This document shows, piece after piece, positions 63,657 to 64,000 of a stretch of 64,000 nucleotides of DNA (the first letter of the stretch is position 1; each line of letters starts with the position of its first letter). The position numbers were made by a program, and so were the translations under genes. Under the pieces are notes generated by a model that was not told the DNA's origin, searched no databases, and worked only from the letters and a program-made list of their open reading frames with translations. This DNA is from JBDHXE01 sp035445085 (GTDB taxonomy: Bacteria; Bacteroidota; Ignavibacteria; Kapaibacteriales; UBA2268): assembly GCA_035445085.1 (NCBI GenBank), contig DAOMQA010000002.1, positions 124,001 through 188,000 on the forward strand. The letters are read 5' to 3'.

Positions 63657-64000
63657 CAAGAAATTATTGTTATGTATTGTTGCTAATGATGGCTATGACG
63701 GACTTTATTGTTTCTCAAGAGCAAATTGATATTGAAAACTTTATAGATGGTGCTGATGAAGAACAAATAGAGAATAATATATTAAATTTAGTCGATTATT
63801 ATAGGCATAGGAAAATTGATTTATCACGTTGTAATTTTAGAGAATTATCTAATTTACCACTAATTTCAGTCATTGAATCGTACAATTATTTAAAACTATT
63901 CAGAAAATACCCAACGTTACTTCGCACAGATATAGCAGATTCGCTTAAAATGAGTGAGGTGCAAAAATATATTTTATTAGAATGTACAAAAGTAAGTGAA
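63650..64000 (+). CDS. helix-hairpin-helix outer-membrane-type protein (3' end beyond window)
   Basis: The first 117 residues are visible. A signal peptide (CYVLLLMMAMTDFIVSQ) precedes an alpha-helical stretch with IDLSRCNFRELSNLPLISVIESYNYLKLF and TLLRTDIADSLKMSEVQKYILLECTKV. These lines match the N-terminal part of the large Bacteroidota helix-hairpin-helix proteins annotated as ComEA-related, whose members are much longer. It starts seven bases before the stop of the PorQ-like gene, so the pair is likely co-translated. Confidence 0.6.
   Translation, partial: MVARNYCYVLLLMMAMTDFIVSQEQIDIENFIDGADEEQIENNILNLVDYYRHRKIDLSRCNFRELSNLPLISVIESYNYLKLFRKYPTLLRTDIADSLKMSEVQKYILLECTKVSE

Noticed and set aside
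1..64000. CRISPR arrays, insertion sequences, prophage genes
   Set aside because: No direct-repeat/spacer pattern, transposase, integrase or phage structural gene was seen.

Overview
The window looks like a contiguous chromosomal stretch from an AT-rich, Gram-negative member of the Bacteroidota/Chlorobiota (FCB) group. The evidence is a 2306-residue SprA, the outer-membrane channel of the type IX secretion system (T9SS). It is joined by three secreted proteins ending in VYPNP/APNP-type sorting or FlgD-like domains, a PorP/PorQ-like barrel, BamD, SurA-type chaperones, many lipoproteins and a heptose-LPS enzyme (GmhA). I cannot name a genus from sequence alone. The genes are densely packed. I found no tRNA, rRNA, CRISPR array or insertion sequence.

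Layout. 1-2.3 kb: a DnaJ-like fragment, a candidate structured RNA, gmhA, engB and a CoA-binding protein. 2.4-13 kb: sprA, glmS, a UDP-sugar dehydrogenase and mscL, ending in a shared terminator with the convergent cheW. 13-21.6 kb: leftward cheW, msrA and a DUF3108 protein; a family 4 uracil-DNA glycosylase on the other strand; then a leftward run of T9SS cargo, orphan response regulator, MazG-like protein and carboxyltransferase. 21.8-25.7 kb: serS, a roughly 300-base gap rich in DnaA-box-like 9-mers, rpiB, bamD, a barrel protein and two tiny overlapping ORFs that look damaged. 25.7-30.7 kb: an MFS transporter, lepA and two overlapping type I signal peptidases.

30.7-36.2 kb: a four-gene envelope operon of unknown role (barrel, Cys-rich lipoprotein-barrel, lipoprotein, and a beta-propeller/OmpA-like lipoprotein resembling PorE). 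36.2-38.5 kb: a divergent gap holding a folded RNA with an intrinsic terminator and a palindrome, followed by a three-module DUF2249 protein coupled to an Fsr-like exporter. 38.5-46 kb: rhomboid protease, a small T9SS-tailed protein with a 44-residue membrane ORF, gcvT, a helix-hairpin-helix protein and a 1412-residue subtilisin. 46.2-48.7 kb: a signalling operon (small protein, HDOD, histidine kinase). 59.6-48.7 kb, leftward: a tightly packed run of gyrA, nitrilase, ABC ATPase and permease, thioredoxin-like protein, murC, two SurA-type PPIases and an RsbW-like kinase. 59.8-64 kb: lytic transglycosylase, cheB, a DUF4835 protein, a PorP/PorQ-like barrel and a partial helix-hairpin-helix outer-membrane protein.

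The common theme is the cell envelope: export (two signal peptidases, SurA/BamD, T9SS), wall and LPS precursors (GlmS, MurC, GmhA, sugar dehydrogenase), and pieces of chemotaxis or two-component signalling. The least explained signals are the 241-422 RNA, the 23.1-23.3 kb DnaA-box-like cluster, the 36.27-36.45 kb RNA and palindrome, the 30.7-36.2 kb operon and the DUF2249-Fsr pair. Many start codons were moved from TTG or GTG to a nearby ATG on ribosome-binding-site evidence; a few genes do seem to start with TTG or GTG.
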